NCBI RefSeq assembly: GCF_913064665.1
Contig: NZ_CAJYBT010000006.1
Location: forward strand, 1-64,000
Reading direction: 5' to 3'
DNA from: an uncultured Thioclava sp.
GTDB lineage: Bacteria > Pseudomonadota > Alphaproteobacteria > Rhodobacterales > Rhodobacteraceae
Length of the DNA stretch: 64,000 nucleotides
The translations under genes and the position numbers were made by a program. How positions within the stretch are numbered: position 1 is the stretch's first letter; every line of letters begins with the position of its first letter. Positions 1-8,145 of this stretch are shown here, piece by piece. The notes under the pieces were generated by a model, which was not told where the DNA came from, did not search any database, and saw only the letters and a list, made by a program, of their open reading frames with translations.

Positions 1-66
1 GTTCTGACTTCGAGCATCGGCGACTATCTCGGTTCGGCTTCGATCTCGACCGACTTCGCGAAATAA
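1..66 (+). CDS. flp: Flp-type pilin, C-terminal fragment cut by window edge
   Basis: The first base is in frame and 21 codons run to a TAA at 64-66. The peptide is identical to the last 21 residues of the next gene (VLTSSIGDY...STDFAK), so this is the tail of another Flp/Fap major-pilin subunit of the tad pilus. The remainder, including the prepilin cleavage region, lies outside the window. It is the first of at least three tandem pilin genes. The identity to the next copy is exact at the nucleotide level, which points to recent duplication or gene conversion. Confidence 0.85.
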   Translation, partial: VLTSSIGDYLGSASISTDFAK

Positions 67-103
67 TCAGCGCTTTCAGGGCGACGCCTTGCAGCGCAAC
101 AAA

Positions 104-127
104 GCCGCTCCTCCGGGGCGGCTTTTT
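104..127 (+). terminator. Rho-independent terminator after first pilin
   Basis: GCCGCTCC (104-111) pairs with GGGGCGGC (115-122) around a TCC loop, with one G-T pair, and is followed by TTTTT. It lies 38 nt after the pilin stop. It probably terminates or attenuates a short abundant pilin transcript before the downstream assembly genes. Confidence 0.8.
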
Positions 128-293
128 CCTGCCTCAGCATAGCCAAAGCACAGAATTGCGCGGGAAATACCTTGAAAGAGATCGCGTTACGCCCAATTCC
201 GGCCGTTTTTGAGCGTCAGAATATAGACATACCGCGACGCAAGGCTGAGGCCGAAAAGACGCGGGCCTTGCAACCAAACCCTGGAGAAGACCC

Positions 294-494
294 ATGATGA
301 AATTTTTCAAACTCAAGAAGTTCCACAACGAAGAAGACGGCGCAGTGACCGTTGACTGGGTTGTTCTGACCGCAGCTGTTGTCGGCCTGGGCGCCGCAGC
401 GATGACGCTGGTGAGCAAAAAGACCGGCGTTCTGACTTCGAGCATCGGCGACTATCTCGGTTCGGCTTCGATCTCGACCGACTTCGCGAAATAA
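294..494 (+). CDS. flp: Flp/Fap-type major pilin subunit (tad pilus)
   Basis: Encodes a 66-residue (65 from the second ATG at 297) pilin precursor. It has a short basic leader (MKFFKLKKFHNEEDG) followed by a hydrophobic helix from AVTVDW, as in Flp prepilins cleaved after Gly by the TadV/CpaA peptidase. The usual +5/+6 Glu-Tyr is replaced by Asp-Trp. GGAGAAG lies about 8 nt upstream. The mature protein would polymerise into the adhesive Flp pilus. The gene sits between two paralogues and upstream of cpaB, and has its own terminator, fitting high-level monocistronic expression. Family assignment is confident; which paralogue is the main structural subunit is unknown. Confidence 0.85.
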   Translation: MMKFFKLKKFHNEEDGAVTVDWVVLTAAVVGLGAAAMTLVSKKTGVLTSSIGDYLGSASISTDFAK

Positions 495-555
495 TCAGCG
501 CTTTCAGGGCGACGCCTTGCAGCGCAACAAAGCCGCTCCTCCGGGGCGGCTTTTT
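429..555 (+). repeat. 127-bp direct repeat, copy 2
   Basis: Exact copy of bases 1-127, at an offset of 428 bp. It covers the C-terminus of the complete pilin gene and its terminator. The sequence after each copy is unrelated. Confidence 0.95.
532..555 (+). terminator. Rho-independent terminator after second pilin
   Basis: Same 8-bp stem, TCC loop and five-T tail as at 104-127, inside the second repeat copy. It separates the pilin from its third paralogue and the assembly genes. Confidence 0.8.
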
Positions 556-678
556 AAGTTGCGGATCGCAGAAAACATAGATTGCGCCAGAAGCGGCCAA
601 ATTTTCGCCATGACGTTGGGTCAAAAAGGGTGGAACGCGCCAGAAAAGCGGCCGGAAACGACGAGAAGGACTAGAAAA

Positions 679-882
679 ATGAACAAGACCCTTTTGAGAA
701 AATTCCGGGTTTTCCTGCGCAGCGAAGATGGTGCCGTTACGGTGGATTGGGTGGTTTTAACCGCCGCGATCGTTTCCCTCGGAATGCTGGTCGGCGTGGT
801 GATTTGGAGCAAGACCGGCACCGCAGCAGGCAACATCGCTACCTTTATTGGCGAGCGTAGCATCAATACCAGCTCGTTCTAA
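679..882 (+). CDS. Flp/Fap-type pilin paralogue
   Basis: A 67-residue protein starting MNKTLLRKF. AGAAGGA lies about 9 nt upstream, so this start is preferred over an in-frame ATG far upstream. It shares the block EDGAVTVDWVVLTAA with the preceding pilin, including the Gly cleavage position and the Asp-Trp variant of the Flp motif, but its C-terminal half (residues about 38-67) is unrelated. It could be a minor pilin or a second major subunit used under other conditions. It has no obvious strong terminator of its own before cpaB, so it may be co-transcribed with cpaB. Confidence 0.8.
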   Translation: MNKTLLRKFRVFLRSEDGAVTVDWVVLTAAIVSLGMLVGVVIWSKTGTAAGNIATFIGERSINTSSF

Positions 883-1011
883 ACGCCGCACGGATTTTGA
901 CTATTCGCCACGACGCAGTCTTGGCTCGGCCATGATCTCGCCATGATCGCGTGCATAATAATGGATGAATGCTGGGGATTGTCTCCGGTTTGAATACGAA
1001 AGGGTAGAACA

Positions 1012-1881
1012 ATGCGTATGATCTTCGCTCTGTTCCTCGCCGCAGGCATCGGCCTTGCCGTGGTAGCGGTTTACATGGCGCAAGGCCAAATCGCACAGTT
1101 CCAGGCCGAGCGTGACCATTACGCCGAGCTGCAGAAAAAATTCCCGCGCCTTGCGGATGTCGTGGTTTCCAAGAGGGAGCTGAAATACGGCGCACGCTTC
1201 ACGCAAGAGGATCTGGCCGTCGTCAAGGTGGAGGCCGATGCCGTGCCGCCTGGCGCCTTTCAGCGCATCGTTGCCAAGCAAGGAACCCCCGAAGCGAAAA
1301 CTGCCGTGTTCCTTGAGGGAGAGACCCGCCCGAGGGCCATGCTGCGCTCGATTGAGCCATTTGAACCCTTGTTGGCGAAAAAGGTCACAGAACCGGGCGT
1401 TGACGCGGGTATCATGGCCAATCTGGCCCCCAACCAGCGCGCTTTCACCATTCAGGTGAATGTCTCGACTGGTGTTTCAGGGTTCTTGCGTCCGGGCGAC
1501 CGGGTGGATGTCTACTGGTCAGGCAATATTAACGGCGAGCCCGTCACCAAGCTGATCCAGCCAAGACTGAAACTGATCGCCATCGACCAAAGCGCTGATG
1601 CAGATCGCACCGCAGAAACGCAAATTGCGCGCACCGTCACCGCAGAAGTCAGCCCCGAGCAGGTCGCCGCTCTGACTTTGGCGCAGTCCACCGGAAGCCT
1701 GACACTGTCGCTCGTCGGCGCGCTGGACACCAAGCAAGTCGGCAAGATCGAGATTGATCGCAACCAACTCTTGGGCATCCAGGAAAAGCAAGTTGAGAAG
1801 GTGGTCGCCAAGAAGGTTTGCACGATCAAGACCCGTAAGGGGAGTGACGTCGTCGAAACCGAGATCCCCTGCACAAACTGA
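1012..1881 (+). CDS. cpaB: Flp pilus assembly protein CpaB (RcpC)
   Basis: A 289-residue periplasmic protein anchored by one N-terminal helix (residues about 1-20, MRMIFALFLAAGIGLAVVAV). A SAF domain follows (about 48-115, with VVSKRELKYGARFTQEDL) and then the RcpC/CpaB region, including PGDRVDVYW at about 163-171. CpaB works with the secretin to form the outer-membrane exit complex of the tad pilus. Length and gene order (pilin, cpaB, cpaC) match the family. AAAGGG lies upstream of the ATG. A 211-bp gap with a hairpin separates it from cpaC, so cpaC may have its own promoter. Confidence 0.92.
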   Translation: MRMIFALFLAAGIGLAVVAVYMAQGQIAQFQAERDHYAELQKKFPRLADVVVSKRELKYGARFTQEDLAVVKVEADAVPPGAFQRIVAKQGTPEAKTAVFLEGETRPRAMLRSIEPFEPLLAKKVTEPGVDAGIMANLAPNQRAFTIQVNVSTGVSGFLRPGDRVDVYWSGNINGEPVTKLIQPRLKLIAIDQSADADRTAETQIARTVTAEVSPEQVAALTLAQSTGSLTLSLVGALDTKQVGKIEIDRNQLLGIQEKQVEKVVAKKVCTIKTRKGSDVVETEIPCTN

Positions 1882-1906
1882 CAAAATGCCTCAATTCAGA
1901 GGGTTG

Positions 1907-1930
1907 AGCGAGGCCCGCTGCGGCCTCGCT
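1907..1930 (+). terminator. Hairpin between cpaB and cpaC
   Basis: AGCGAGGCC (1907-1915) pairs perfectly with GGCCTCGCT (1922-1930) around a 6-nt loop. Only a weak T run follows, so it is either a partial terminator or an mRNA-stabilising hairpin. The rest of the 1882-2092 gap is relatively A+T-rich (1980-2035) and could hold the cpaC promoter. No clear -35/-10 pair was assigned. Confidence 0.45.
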
Positions 1931-2092
1931 TCGTATATGTGGCAGTTTCCCCACATCAAGAACGCCGCTCAAAGCTTTGATTCTTGCAATAAAAACAGGA
2001 TTGCGGCATTGTTCCCATTAATAATGGACAAAACAGTCCCAAAGCAGGCGTTAAGACCTGTGACGTGGCGTGATCGGAGAGGCAGGGTCACA

Positions 2093-3523
2093 ATGGAATT
2101 GAGAACGCTTATTAAGGCTTGCTTATTAGCTACGGCTATTGGGTTTAGTGTCGTGCCGTACGTGCAGGCGGATACACTGAAAATTATGTCGGGAACAACT
2201 CAGGCACCGTTGAATGTGCCGATGAACCGTGCGGTGGTCGTCGAAAGCGATGTCCCCTTCTCGGAGTTGTCGATCGCCAACCCCGGCATTGCAGATGTCC
2301 AAACGCTTTCAGACAAATCGATTTATGTGCTGGGAAAACTGCCTGGGCGCACGACGATGACGATCCTCGGTGAAGGTGGCAAACTGATCTCGAACGTAGA
2401 TGTTCAGGTCACCCCGGACATCGCAGAGTTCAAAGAGCGCCTGAAACAAATTTTGCCGGGTGAGAATATCGACGTGCGCACGGCCAATGACGGGATCGTC
2501 CTGTCGGGTACCGTGTCTTCGGCGCAAAAGCTTGACCGGGCGCTGGATCTGGCAAAACGCTATGCACCGGACCGGGTGTCGAATCTGCTTTCGGTTTCAG
2601 GCACGCAACAGGTCATGCTGAAGGTTCGCTTTGCAGAAATGCAGCGCTCCGTGGCCAAAAACCTGTCCTCTTCGCTTGCCGTTCGCGGCATTGTCGGCGG
2701 TGGCAGCGGCGCGGTTGGGACGATTGGCGGCACTGGCAACTTCACTCAAAGCGGCGCCATCGGCAACGCGTTTGACAACGGAACCCTTCCGATCTCCAGC
2801 GACAAAACCGGAGCAATCGGGATGGGCTTTACCGCTGGCAATCTGGAATTCGCAGTGCTTCTAGAAGCGCTGGAATCCAAAGGTGTCGTGCGCACTTTGG
2901 CTGAGCCGAATCTGACCGCGCTATCGGGTCAACAGGCCGATTTCCTCGCAGGTGGCGAATATCCGATCCCGGTCGTGAACGACAATACCGTTTCGGTGCA
3001 ATATAAGCCCTTCGGCGTTGAACTGGCCTTCACCCCGCGCGTTGTCGATGGCGACATCATCAACCTTGAGATTGCAGCTTCGGTCTCGGCCATCGATACT
3101 TCGGTTTCGATGACTCAGGGCGGGTTCAGCGTCAACGCCTTCAAAAAGCGCTCGACGTCGACCACGGTTGAAATGCGCGATGGCGAAAGCTTCGCGATTG
3201 CCGGACTGCTGCAAGACGACTTCACCGATCTCAACGGGCAAATCCCATGGCTTGGCGATGTTCCGATCTTGGGCGCGCTGTTCCGCTCGGCCGAGTATCA
3301 GCGCAAGCAATCCGAGCTTGTGATCATCGTGACGCCGCATCTGGTGTCGCCCATCAAAGGTCAGGCGCTTGCCTTGCCCACCGATCGGGTAAAGCCGCCG
3401 ACAGAATCGGAACTGTTCCTTTACGGAAAGGTGCAAGGCAAGAACCGCAAGCCAACCAAAGGGCCGGCGGCAGAAGTTGCCAAGCAAGACTTTTCCGGCT
3501 CCTATGGTTATGTGATGGAGTAA
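2093..3523 (+). CDS. cpaC: Tad secretin CpaC (RcpA), type II/III secretion family
   Basis: A 476-residue outer-membrane secretin. I start it at the ATG at 2093, which places a signal peptide first (MELRTLIKACLLATAIGF... to about residue 26). An N-terminal pilus-assembly/BON-type region (about 30-170) precedes the C-terminal secretin domain, with LKVRFAEM at about 180 and the typical VPILGALFR near residue 400. It forms the gated channel through which the Flp pilus leaves the cell. The next gene follows after 3 nt, so the two are translationally coupled. A longer open frame extends upstream of 2093 but lacks a signal peptide at its start. Confidence 0.92.
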   Translation: MELRTLIKACLLATAIGFSVVPYVQADTLKIMSGTTQAPLNVPMNRAVVVESDVPFSELSIANPGIADVQTLSDKSIYVLGKLPGRTTMTILGEGGKLISNVDVQVTPDIAEFKERLKQILPGENIDVRTANDGIVLSGTVSSAQKLDRALDLAKRYAPDRVSNLLSVSGTQQVMLKVRFAEMQRSVAKNLSSSLAVRGIVGGGSGAVGTIGGTGNFTQSGAIGNAFDNGTLPISSDKTGAIGMGFTAGNLEFAVLLEALESKGVVRTLAEPNLTALSGQQADFLAGGEYPIPVVNDNTVSVQYKPFGVELAFTPRVVDGDIINLEIAASVSAIDTSVSMTQGGFSVNAFKKRSTSTTVEMRDGESFAIAGLLQDDFTDLNGQIPWLGDVPILGALFRSAEYQRKQSELVIIVTPHLVSPIKGQALALPTDRVKPPTESELFLYGKVQGKNRKPTKGPAAEVAKQDFSGSYGYVME

Positions 3524-3526
3524 GTG

Positions 3527-4210
3527 ATGAACAGGCTCGGGCATACGATGCGCAACATGGCGCTCATCCTGACGGCAGGTCTGGCATTGGCCGCTTGTTC
3601 GGAAGGAACGCGAATCCTGAACTCAGAGGCCGGCTCGGATCTTGATCCAAAGCGCGGCGGCTTTGGATCGGCGACGAACCAAAACCTCGCGATGATGACA
3701 GGCGATCAGTCTTATGCGATCAATCTGACGCGGAAATTTGCAGCTGATGTGCCCAATACGGTGCATTTCGCTTTCAACTCTTCCGTGCTGGAACCACAGG
3801 CGCGCCAAATTCTGCTGCAACAGGCCGATTGGATCAAACAGTTCCCCGAAGTGCGCTTCCGCGTCTACGGGCATACCGATCTCGTCGGCTCGAACGCATA
3901 TAACAAGGCGCTCGGCCTACGCAGGGCGCGTGCTGTGGTGAGTTTCCTAGAGGCACAGGGCATCTCGCGCCGCCGCCTTGAGGCTGTGGTGTCCTTCGGC
4001 GAAACACAGCCGTTGGTCTACACCCCTGCCCCGAACGAGCAAAATCGCCGCACCGTTACCGAGGTGTCGGGATTTGTCAGTGGCGGCAAACCGATCCCGA
4101 TGGATGGCAAATATGCCGAAGTGGTCTATCGCGAATACATCCGGTCGGCCTCGGTCGTGCCGATCACCAAGGTTAATACCGCATCTCCTGGCGCTGGTGG
4201 CGGCGGCTGA
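3527..4210 (+). CDS. OmpA-family lipoprotein of the tad locus
   Basis: A 227-residue predicted lipoprotein. The lipobox LAAC is at about residue 24, after a hydrophobic stretch beginning MRNMALILTAG. The C-terminal half (about 75-185) is an OmpA-like peptidoglycan-binding domain with VHFAFNSSVL, VYGHTDLVG and NKALGLRRARAV. It begins 3 nt after the cpaC stop; an in-frame GTG directly precedes the ATG. It occupies the position where other tad loci carry cpaD and probably anchors the secretin complex to the cell wall. That role is inferred from position and domain; the OmpA assignment is firm. Confidence 0.85.
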   Translation: MNRLGHTMRNMALILTAGLALAACSEGTRILNSEAGSDLDPKRGGFGSATNQNLAMMTGDQSYAINLTRKFAADVPNTVHFAFNSSVLEPQARQILLQQADWIKQFPEVRFRVYGHTDLVGSNAYNKALGLRRARAVVSFLEAQGISRRRLEAVVSFGETQPLVYTPAPNEQNRRTVTEVSGFVSGGKPIPMDGKYAEVVYREYIRSASVVPITKVNTASPGAGGGG

Positions 4211-4243
4211 TCGCAATTTGAGAACAATCAACATGACTGGAGA

Positions 4244-4274
4244 GGCGAGCTTGGCAACAAAGCTCGCCTTTCTT
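4244..4274 (+). terminator. Terminator after the OmpA lipoprotein gene
   Basis: GGCGAGCTT (4244-4252) pairs perfectly with AAGCTCGCC (4260-4268) around a 7-nt loop, followed by TTTCTT. It would end or attenuate the cpaBC-ompA transcript before cpaE. Confidence 0.75.
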
Positions 4275-4315
4275 CATTATAGTCGCGCAAAACCCCACAA
4301 TTGAAACAGTCTGGC

Positions 4316-4381
4316 CCCAATCTCGCCAAGATTGGGCAACAGATTAGTCCTCAGCAGAAAAGGCGTGGCACGAGTCGTGCC
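4316..4381. promoter_or_regulatory. Two inverted repeats in the cpaE leader
   Basis: CCCAATCT (4316-4323) and AGATTGGG (4329-4336) form one inverted repeat. GGCACGA-G-TCGTGCC (4367-4381) is a perfect 7-1-7 palindrome. Both lie between the upstream terminator and the cpaE start at 4453. The 15-bp palindrome has the form of an operator for a dimeric regulator, and the first could also be an RNA hairpin. No regulator is identified. Confidence 0.4.
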
Positions 4382-4452
4382 GGGTTTGGCGATGAAGCAC
4401 GGGGCAGAAACGACCCCGACATCGTAAACCCGCTGAGCAAAGGACAGAGGCA

Positions 4453-5715
4453 ATGAGTGCAGCAGCTATGATGACTCCGGAGCCAGCGCCGATTCAGGCC
4501 TGCACGGTTTCGCGTGACGTCGCGAACTTCGATCTTTTGATCGAGGATATGGAAACCGAGCTCGGCGAAAACTGGGGGGATCTCAGCTTTGACGAAGCGG
4601 TGATTTTCTTGGGTCAACCCGATGCAGAGCATCTTGAATTCATCGCAATCGCTGTTGATGGCGATGATGAAGATGAGCTGGCGAAGATTTCCGGGATCAT
4701 CACCACCGCGAAAGAGAACGGCATCCGCGTGATCCTGATCGCCGAGGAAGTCAGCCCGATCGCTCTGCACCAGTTGTTGCGCCTTGGCGCAGATGATTTC
4801 GTTCCCTACCCGCTTCCCGAAGGCGCACTGCATGACGCGATCGAGCGCCTGGGCGACAGCGACATTCCCGCTCTTCCTCCCCAAGCCGCAAGCCCGGCCT
4901 ACCAAAGTGGTCGCGGCCGCGATGGTGTGGTTCTGCCTGTGCATGGTCTGTCCGGCGGCGTCGGTGCAAGTACGTTTGCGGTGAACCTTGCCTGGGAAAT
5001 GGCAACGGTCCACGACGGCAACAAGAAGGCCACCAACCCCTCACCGCGCGTCTGCTTGCTGGATCTTGACCTGCAATACGGCGCAACCGCGACATATCTT
5101 GATTTGCCGCAGCGCGAAGTGGTTTACGAATTGCTCAGCGATACCGACAATATGGATGCGGACAGCTTCCGTCAGGCATTGCTGGCCTATAATGACAAAC
5201 TCCATGTGCTGACCGCGCCGACCGATATGTTGCCGCTGGATTTGATCAACGGCGAGGATGTCGAACGCCTGATCGAAGCCGCGCGCGCGCAGTTCGATTT
5301 TGTCATTATCGACATGCCCTCGACCGTCGTCAGCTGGACCGAGACGGTGATCAACAAGGCCCAGCTTTATTTCGCTCTGCTCGAGTTGGACATGCGCTCG
5401 GCGCAAAACGCGCTGCGTCTTTTGCGCGCGCTCAAGGCCGAAGGCCTACCCACTGAAAAGCTGCGCTATGTGCTGAACCGGACGCCGAAATTCACCGACC
5501 TCAACGGCAAGGCCCGCGTGAAACGCCTCGCCGAGAGCCTTGATATTTCGATCGAGTTGCAACTGTCCGACGGCGGCAAGGCGATTACCCAGGCCAATGA
5601 CCACGGCCTCCCGCTTGCGCTGTCAGCGCCGAAATGCCCGCTGCGCAAAGAAATTCAGAAACTCGCAGGCTCGCTCGTCGCGCTTGGCGAAGCCGCAGAA
5701 GCCACGGCTCGATAG
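4453..5715 (+). CDS. cpaE: Tad pilus localisation ATPase CpaE/TadZ
   Basis: A 420-residue protein with an atypical receiver-like N-terminal domain (about 15-140, including LLRLGADDFVPYPL) followed by a ParA/MinD-type ATPase domain (from about 155). The nucleotide-binding loop reads GLSGGVGASTF: both the leading Lys of the deviant Walker A box and the usual Lys before the Thr/Ser are absent. CpaE/TadZ proteins position the pilus machinery at the pole, and related TadZ proteins are known to have atypical Walker motifs. The next gene, cpaF, follows after 15 nt. The leader carries inverted repeats and a terminator, so it may begin a separate transcript. Confidence 0.9.
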   Translation: MSAAAMMTPEPAPIQACTVSRDVANFDLLIEDMETELGENWGDLSFDEAVIFLGQPDAEHLEFIAIAVDGDDEDELAKISGIITTAKENGIRVILIAEEVSPIALHQLLRLGADDFVPYPLPEGALHDAIERLGDSDIPALPPQAASPAYQSGRGRDGVVLPVHGLSGGVGASTFAVNLAWEMATVHDGNKKATNPSPRVCLLDLDLQYGATATYLDLPQREVVYELLSDTDNMDADSFRQALLAYNDKLHVLTAPTDMLPLDLINGEDVERLIEAARAQFDFVIIDMPSTVVSWTETVINKAQLYFALLELDMRSAQNALRLLRALKAEGLPTEKLRYVLNRTPKFTDLNGKARVKRLAESLDISIELQLSDGGKAITQANDHGLPLALSAPKCPLRKEIQKLAGSLVALGEAAEATAR

Positions 5716-5730
5716 AAAGGAGCGGGTGAC

Positions 5731-7158
5731 ATGTTCTCACGCTACAAAAAAGATGCGGCGACCAAGGCAATGACGCCCCCGCCAATGGCGAGCGCCGATG
5801 CCGCGCCCGTCAAACCCTCGGTGCGCAAGCCGCTGCCGGTGGCCAAGGCCGCGGCCCCCGCAGCGACCGTGGACAAAGAGAAAAAGCGCAAGCTGCGGAT
5901 GCAGGAACTCAAGGTCGAGATGCACAAGCGTCTTCTTGAGAACCTGAACCTTGCCGCGCTTGAGCACGCCTCCGAAATGGATCTCAAAGCCGAGATTGCA
6001 GACATCACCTCTGAGGCGATGATCGAAATGTCGGTCGCGCTGAACTCGCAAGATCGCCAACTGCTCCATCAAGAGCTGTATGACGAGGTGATGGGCCTTG
6101 GTCCGCTTGAGCCACTTTTGAAAGACGAGACGGTCAACGATATTCTGGTCAATGGCCCCCAGCAAATCTTCGTCGAACGCAACGGTAAGCTAGAACTCAG
6201 CGAGATCACCTTCAAAGACGAGCCGCATCTGCTGCGCATCATCGACAAGATCGTGTCGGCTGTGGGACGGCGTGTGGACGAATCCAACCCGTATGTTGAC
6301 GCCCGTCTTGCCGATGGCTCGCGTTTCAACGCGATGGTGCCTCCGGTTGCGGTGGACGGCTCGCTGGTGTCGATTCGTAAGTTCAAAAAAGACAAGCTGG
6401 CGATCGACGATCTGGTGAAATTTGGCGCCTTCACCGAAGAAATGGCCGCCTATCTTCAGGCTGCCGTCTCGACGCGCCTGAACGTCATCGTTTCAGGCGG
6501 TACGGGTTCGGGGAAAACGACGACGCTGAACGCGCTGTCGTCTTTCATCGACAATTCTGAACGCATTCTGACAATCGAAGACACGGCGGAACTTCAGCTG
6601 CAACAGATCCATGTGGGCCGGATGGAAAGCCGTCCGCCCAACGTCGAGGGCAAAGGGGCGGTCACCCAGCGTGACTGTCTGCGCAACGCCCTGCGGATGC
6701 GTCCGGACCGGATCATTGTGGGCGAAACGCGTGGCGAGGAAGTCATCGACATGTTGCAGGCCATGAACACCGGCCACGACGGTTCGATGACCACGATCCA
6801 CGCGAACTCTGCGCGCGATGGCGTGTCCCGTCTGGAAAACATGATCGCAATGTCGGGCATCGAGATGCCGATGAAGGCAATGCGCAGCCAGATCGCGTCG
6901 GCTGTAAACCTGATCGTGCAGGCCTCGCGTCTGCAAGACGGCTCGCGTCGGATGGTCTCGATCACCGAAGTGACCGGCATGGAAGGTGATGTCATCTCGA
7001 TGCAGGAAGTCTTCCGCTACGAGCGCCTCGGCCTCGCCCCGGATGGCAAAATCATCGGGCGGTTCACCCCGACCGGCGTGCGCTCGCATTACTCAGACCG
7101 CTTCAAGCAGTGGGGCTATGACTTGCCTGCCTCGATCTACGAACCCGTTCAGGACTGA
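5731..7158 (+). CDS. cpaF: Tad pilus secretion ATPase CpaF/TadA
   Basis: A 475-residue type II/IV secretion system ATPase (VirB11/PulE superfamily). An Ala/Pro/Lys-rich N-terminus (to about 55) precedes the N-terminal domain and a C-terminal RecA-like domain. The latter has Walker [10 protein letters not shown] at about 256-264, an Asp/His box region, and Walker B-like [11 protein letters not shown] at about 327-337. It hydrolyses ATP in the cytoplasm to drive Flp pilin assembly with TadB and TadC. AAAGGAG lies just upstream of the ATG. It is tightly packed between cpaE and tadB. Confidence 0.95.
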   Translation: MFSRYKKDAATKAMTPPPMASADAAPVKPSVRKPLPVAKAAAPAATVDKEKKRKLRMQELKVEMHKRLLENLNLAALEHASEMDLKAEIADITSEAMIEMSVALNSQDRQLLHQELYDEVMGLGPLEPLLKDETVNDILVNGPQQIFVERNGKLELSEITFKDEPHLLRIIDKIVSAVGRRVDESNPYVDARLADGSRFNAMVPPVAVDGSLVSIRKFKKDKLAIDDLVKFGAFTEEMAAYLQAAVSTRLNVIVSGGTGSGKTTTLNALSSFIDNSERILTIEDTAELQLQQIHVGRMESRPPNVEGKGAVTQRDCLRNALRMRPDRIIVGETRGEEVIDMLQAMNTGHDGSMTTIHANSARDGVSRLENMIAMSGIEMPMKAMRSQIASAVNLIVQASRLQDGSRRMVSITEVTGMEGDVISMQEVFRYERLGLAPDGKIIGRFTPTGVRSHYSDRFKQWGYDLPASIYEPVQD

Positions 7159-7169
7159 GGAGTGTCACG

Positions 7170-8135
7170 ATGATTTCCATCACGCCTATCATCTATTTGC
7201 TGATCTTCGTCGCTGTGCTGCTTTTGGTCGAAGGTCTGTATTTGCTGGTCTTCGGCAAATCAATCTCGCTGAACAATCGGGTCAACCGCCGCTTGGAGAT
7301 GCTCGAAAAGGGCGAACGGCGCGATGAGGTGCTTGAGCGGCTGCGCAAAGAGGCGACCCAACACCTCAGCGCGAAATCCATTCCATTCTATTCGATCCTC
7401 GCGACCAAGGCGCAAAAGGCCAATATTGCGTTCTCGCCCAAAGCGCTGATCGGGATCATGGTCGGGGCGACATTCCTTGCCTTTGGTGCGCTGTCCATTG
7501 CTTCGAATGCCGGCATTTATATCCGCGTCGCCCTGTCCTTTGGCATGGGTGTGGGCGGGGTCTATTTCTGGGTGCATTCAAAAGCCAAGAAACGCATGGC
7601 GCTGTGCGAAGAGCAGCTTCCCGACGCGGTCGAACTGATGGTGCGCAGCTTGCGTGTTGGGCACCCGCTGGCCTCGGCGATCCAAGCCGTCGCACGCGAG
7701 ATTCCTGACCCGATGGGAACCGAATTCGGCATCATCGCCGATGAGGCGGCTTACGGGCGCAACATTGCCGAGGCGATTTCGGAAATGGCCGAGCGTCTGG
7801 ATATGCAGGATTTGCGCTTCCTTGCGGTGGCCGTGTCGATCCAGCAAAGCTCGGGGGGGAACCTTGCCGAGGTGCTTGACGGGCTGTCCAAAGTCATTCG
7901 TTCGCGTTTCAAACTGATGCGCCGCGTGAGTGCGATTACGGCTGAACCGCGCTGGTCCGGAGTGTTTCTTTCGGCCTTTCCTGTCGTGATCATGGTGATC
8001 ATTCAGGTTGCCTCACCGCACTATTACGATGAAGTGAAAGACACATCAGCTTTCATCCCCACCGCCATTATCGTTTTCGTTCTTCTGGGGGCAAATGTGC
8101 TCTTTATGAAGATCATGACCACAATCAAGGTCTGA
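7170..8135 (+). CDS. tadB: Tad inner-membrane platform protein TadB
   Basis: A 321-residue type II secretion F-domain protein. It has N-terminal membrane helices at about 5-25 and 95-135, a cytoplasmic T2SSF domain at about 150-270 (EEQLPDAVELMVRSLRVGHPL, SIQQSSGGNLAEVLD), and C-terminal helices at about 275-320. It forms the inner-membrane platform with TadC and couples CpaF to pilus growth. GAGGAG precedes the ATG. It lies 11 nt after cpaF and 10 nt before tadC, in a clear operon. Confidence 0.93.
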   Translation: MISITPIIYLLIFVAVLLLVEGLYLLVFGKSISLNNRVNRRLEMLEKGERRDEVLERLRKEATQHLSAKSIPFYSILATKAQKANIAFSPKALIGIMVGATFLAFGALSIASNAGIYIRVALSFGMGVGGVYFWVHSKAKKRMALCEEQLPDAVELMVRSLRVGHPLASAIQAVAREIPDPMGTEFGIIADEAAYGRNIAEAISEMAERLDMQDLRFLAVAVSIQQSSGGNLAEVLDGLSKVIRSRFKLMRRVSAITAEPRWSGVFLSAFPVVIMVIIQVASPHYYDEVKDTSAFIPTAIIVFVLLGANVLFMKIMTTIKV

Positions 8136-8145
8136 GAGGCATCTC

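Larger units (their letters stand above)
1..127 (+). repeat. 127-bp direct repeat, copy 1 (pilin 3' end plus terminator)
   Basis: Bases 1-127 are identical to 429-555. The repeat covers the last 21 codons of the pilin, the stop codon, the 3' untranslated stretch and the terminator hairpin with its five T. The copies diverge immediately after the T run (128 versus 556). The true left boundary may lie outside the window. Confidence 0.95.
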
